5,555 bases of DNA from SAR202 cluster bacterium (GTDB lineage Bacteria > Chloroflexota > Dehalococcoidia > Lucifugimonadales > JASMAO01): positions 1 through 5,555 of the forward strand of contig JASMAO010000198.1 of the NCBI GenBank assembly GCA_030754315.1, given 5' to 3'. The notes beneath the pieces were generated by a model. The model ran no database searches and was not told the DNA's origin. It saw nothing but the letters and a program-made list of their open reading frames with translations. Below, one piece after another: positions 4,628 through 5,555 of the stretch. Both the position numbers and the translations under genes were made by a program. The first letter of the stretch is position 1; every line of letters begins with the position of its first letter.

Positions 4628-5555
4628 TCAGGTGTTGGAAGAAACTTCCTTGGATGCCTGGTCAATTATGTCAAGTGATTCTTCTATGTCTTTCATTGAG
4701 TGAGCACTTGAATATCCATGGTGTGGTGACCAGTGAAGCATGTACAAGCCTCGTTTTAAGCAGGCTATATTGAATGCACTCATCATGTCCATATCTTGTC
4801 GCAAAGTATCTCTGTAATTTAAAGGTTCTGAATCAACTCCAAAAAGGAGCCCGAAACGAGATCCTTTTCCCTGGACCCATGCCTTAAGGTTCCTGCGATT
4901 GAAGATTTCGCACATACTAGAATACAAATGTTCCCCAATGGTATTTATGTTCTCATAGAAGTTTGGTCGAGACACCTCTTCTAGAAAAGCTTTGACCGCA
5001 GCTATTCCGACTAGATGTGCGTTGTAGGTTCCGCTGTGTACGACTGGTCCGTTAGGAATGCAGGTCTCCATAATTTCACGAGTACCCATGAAGGCCGAAA
5101 TAGGCATTCCACCTCCCAATGCCTTTCCAAGGATTGTCATGTCGGGAATAATATTTGTATTGCTGACAGCTGATCCTAGATTAATTCTAAATCCGGACAG
5201 GATTTCATCGAAAATTAGAACGATTCCAAGATCACGTGTCAAAGTTCTCACTGCGCTGAGAAAATCTGAAGTAGGTGTAATTCCACATGAGTTGTAGTTG
5301 ACAGGTTCCATAATCAGTGCACCTAACTTGTTTGCATTCAAGCGCAAAGTAGTTTCAAGCGTTTCGATATCATTAAATGGTAGAACCGTTACAAGCTCAG
5401 AATTGCTTACGGGAATCCCCCCTGATTCTGGTACAGAAAGCGGGTTTTTAGCAGTCCCTGCTTTTTCTAGTGGAGGCCAGCAACTGAATCCCACCGTGTC
5501 ATTAACACCGTGGAAGTGGCCTTCAAATTTTGCTACGCCCAACTTTCCTGTATAT
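4628..5555 (-). CDS. Class-III PLP aminotransferase, glutamate-1-semialdehyde 2,1-aminomutase-like (5' partial)
   Basis: The reading frame is open to the right edge (it begins Y-T-G-K-L-G-V-A-K-F-E-G-H-F-H-G), so the N-terminal part, probably over 100 residues, lies outside the window. What remains covers most of the fold-type I catalytic core. The stretch T-G-K...K-F-E-G-H-F-H-G-V-N-D matches the class-III cofactor phosphate and ring region. L-I-F-D-E-I-L-S-G-F-R carries the Asp that contacts the PLP pyridine nitrogen (codon near 5209). L-G-K-A-L-G-G-G-M-P-I carries the Schiff-base Lys (codon 5125-5123). H-S-G-T-Y-N-A-H follows, and the C-terminus has the family's S-x-A-H-S-x-x-D-I-E-x-S-L segment. 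It ends in TGA. The family includes hemL mutases and many omega-aminotransferases; this neighbourhood has no tetrapyrrole genes, so an aminotransferase of accessory metabolism is likelier (inference). The 38-base gap to the PhyH gene suggests co-transcription. Family assignment is firm, substrate unknown. Confidence 0.9.
   Translation of the reverse strand, partial: YTGKLGVAKFEGHFHGVNDTVGFSCWPPLEKAGTAKNPLSVPESGGIPVSNSELVTVLPFNDIETLETTLRLNANKLGALIMEPVNYNSCGITPTSDFLSAVRTLTRDLGIVLIFDEILSGFRINLGSAVSNTNIIPDMTILGKALGGGMPISAFMGTREIMETCIPNGPVVHSGTYNAHLVGIAAVKAFLEEVSRPNFYENINTIGEHLYSSMCEIFNRRNLKAWVQGKGSRFGLLFGVDSEPLNYRDTLRQDMDMMSAFNIACLKRGLYMLHWSPHHGYSSAHSMKDIEESLDIIDQASKEVSSNT

Overview
All recognisable genes lie on the minus strand, so the window is read from its right end to its left. 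In transcription order it holds: the 3' part of a class-III PLP aminotransferase; a phytanoyl-CoA dioxygenase-like (PhyH) Fe/2OG enzyme; a beta-propeller protein with an unassigned C-terminal beta-rich domain; two adjacent amidohydrolase-2 family genes, the first broken by a one-base frameshift; and an SDR oxidoreductase with an in-frame TGA, whose end lies beyond position 1. No rRNA, tRNA, CRISPR array, insertion sequence or replication origin was seen.

The gene content (PhyH, COG2159-type amidohydrolases, SDR, an aryl-sulfotransferase-like propeller, a glutamate-1-semialdehyde-aminomutase-like aminotransferase) is typical of catabolic accessory regions in uncultured marine or sponge-associated bacteria, such as SAR202 Chloroflexota or Poribacteria-like lineages. 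This placement is a family-level impression, not a measurement. Shine-Dalgarno-like sites precede several genes (AAGGAG for the PhyH gene, GGAG for the propeller gene, AGAAGG for the first amidohydrolase), so the window is bacterial. TGA ends several intact genes, so a recoded TGA is unlikely.

Layout: the aminotransferase and PhyH gene are 38 bases apart and are probably co-transcribed. A gap of about 180 bases holds a plausible promoter whose -10 box lies in a 7-bp inverted repeat, with a second inverted repeat nearer the propeller start. The propeller gene is followed after 140 bases by the amidohydrolase pair, whose members are one base apart. A 124-base gap with a hairpin and a weak promoter candidate leads to the SDR gene.

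The genes probably serve modification and breakdown of one class of small organic molecules (amino transfer, oxidation or halogenation at carbon, hydrolysis or decarboxylation, alcohol/ketone redox), but the substrate cannot be read from the sequence. The observations most worth a second look are a perfect 26-bp palindrome inside the intact amidohydrolase gene, the loss of the Asp in the PhyH iron-binding HxD motif (here H-S-A, as in iron halogenases), an amidohydrolase paralogue that lacks most metal ligands beside one that keeps them all, and two gene-breaking lesions within 1.7 kb.
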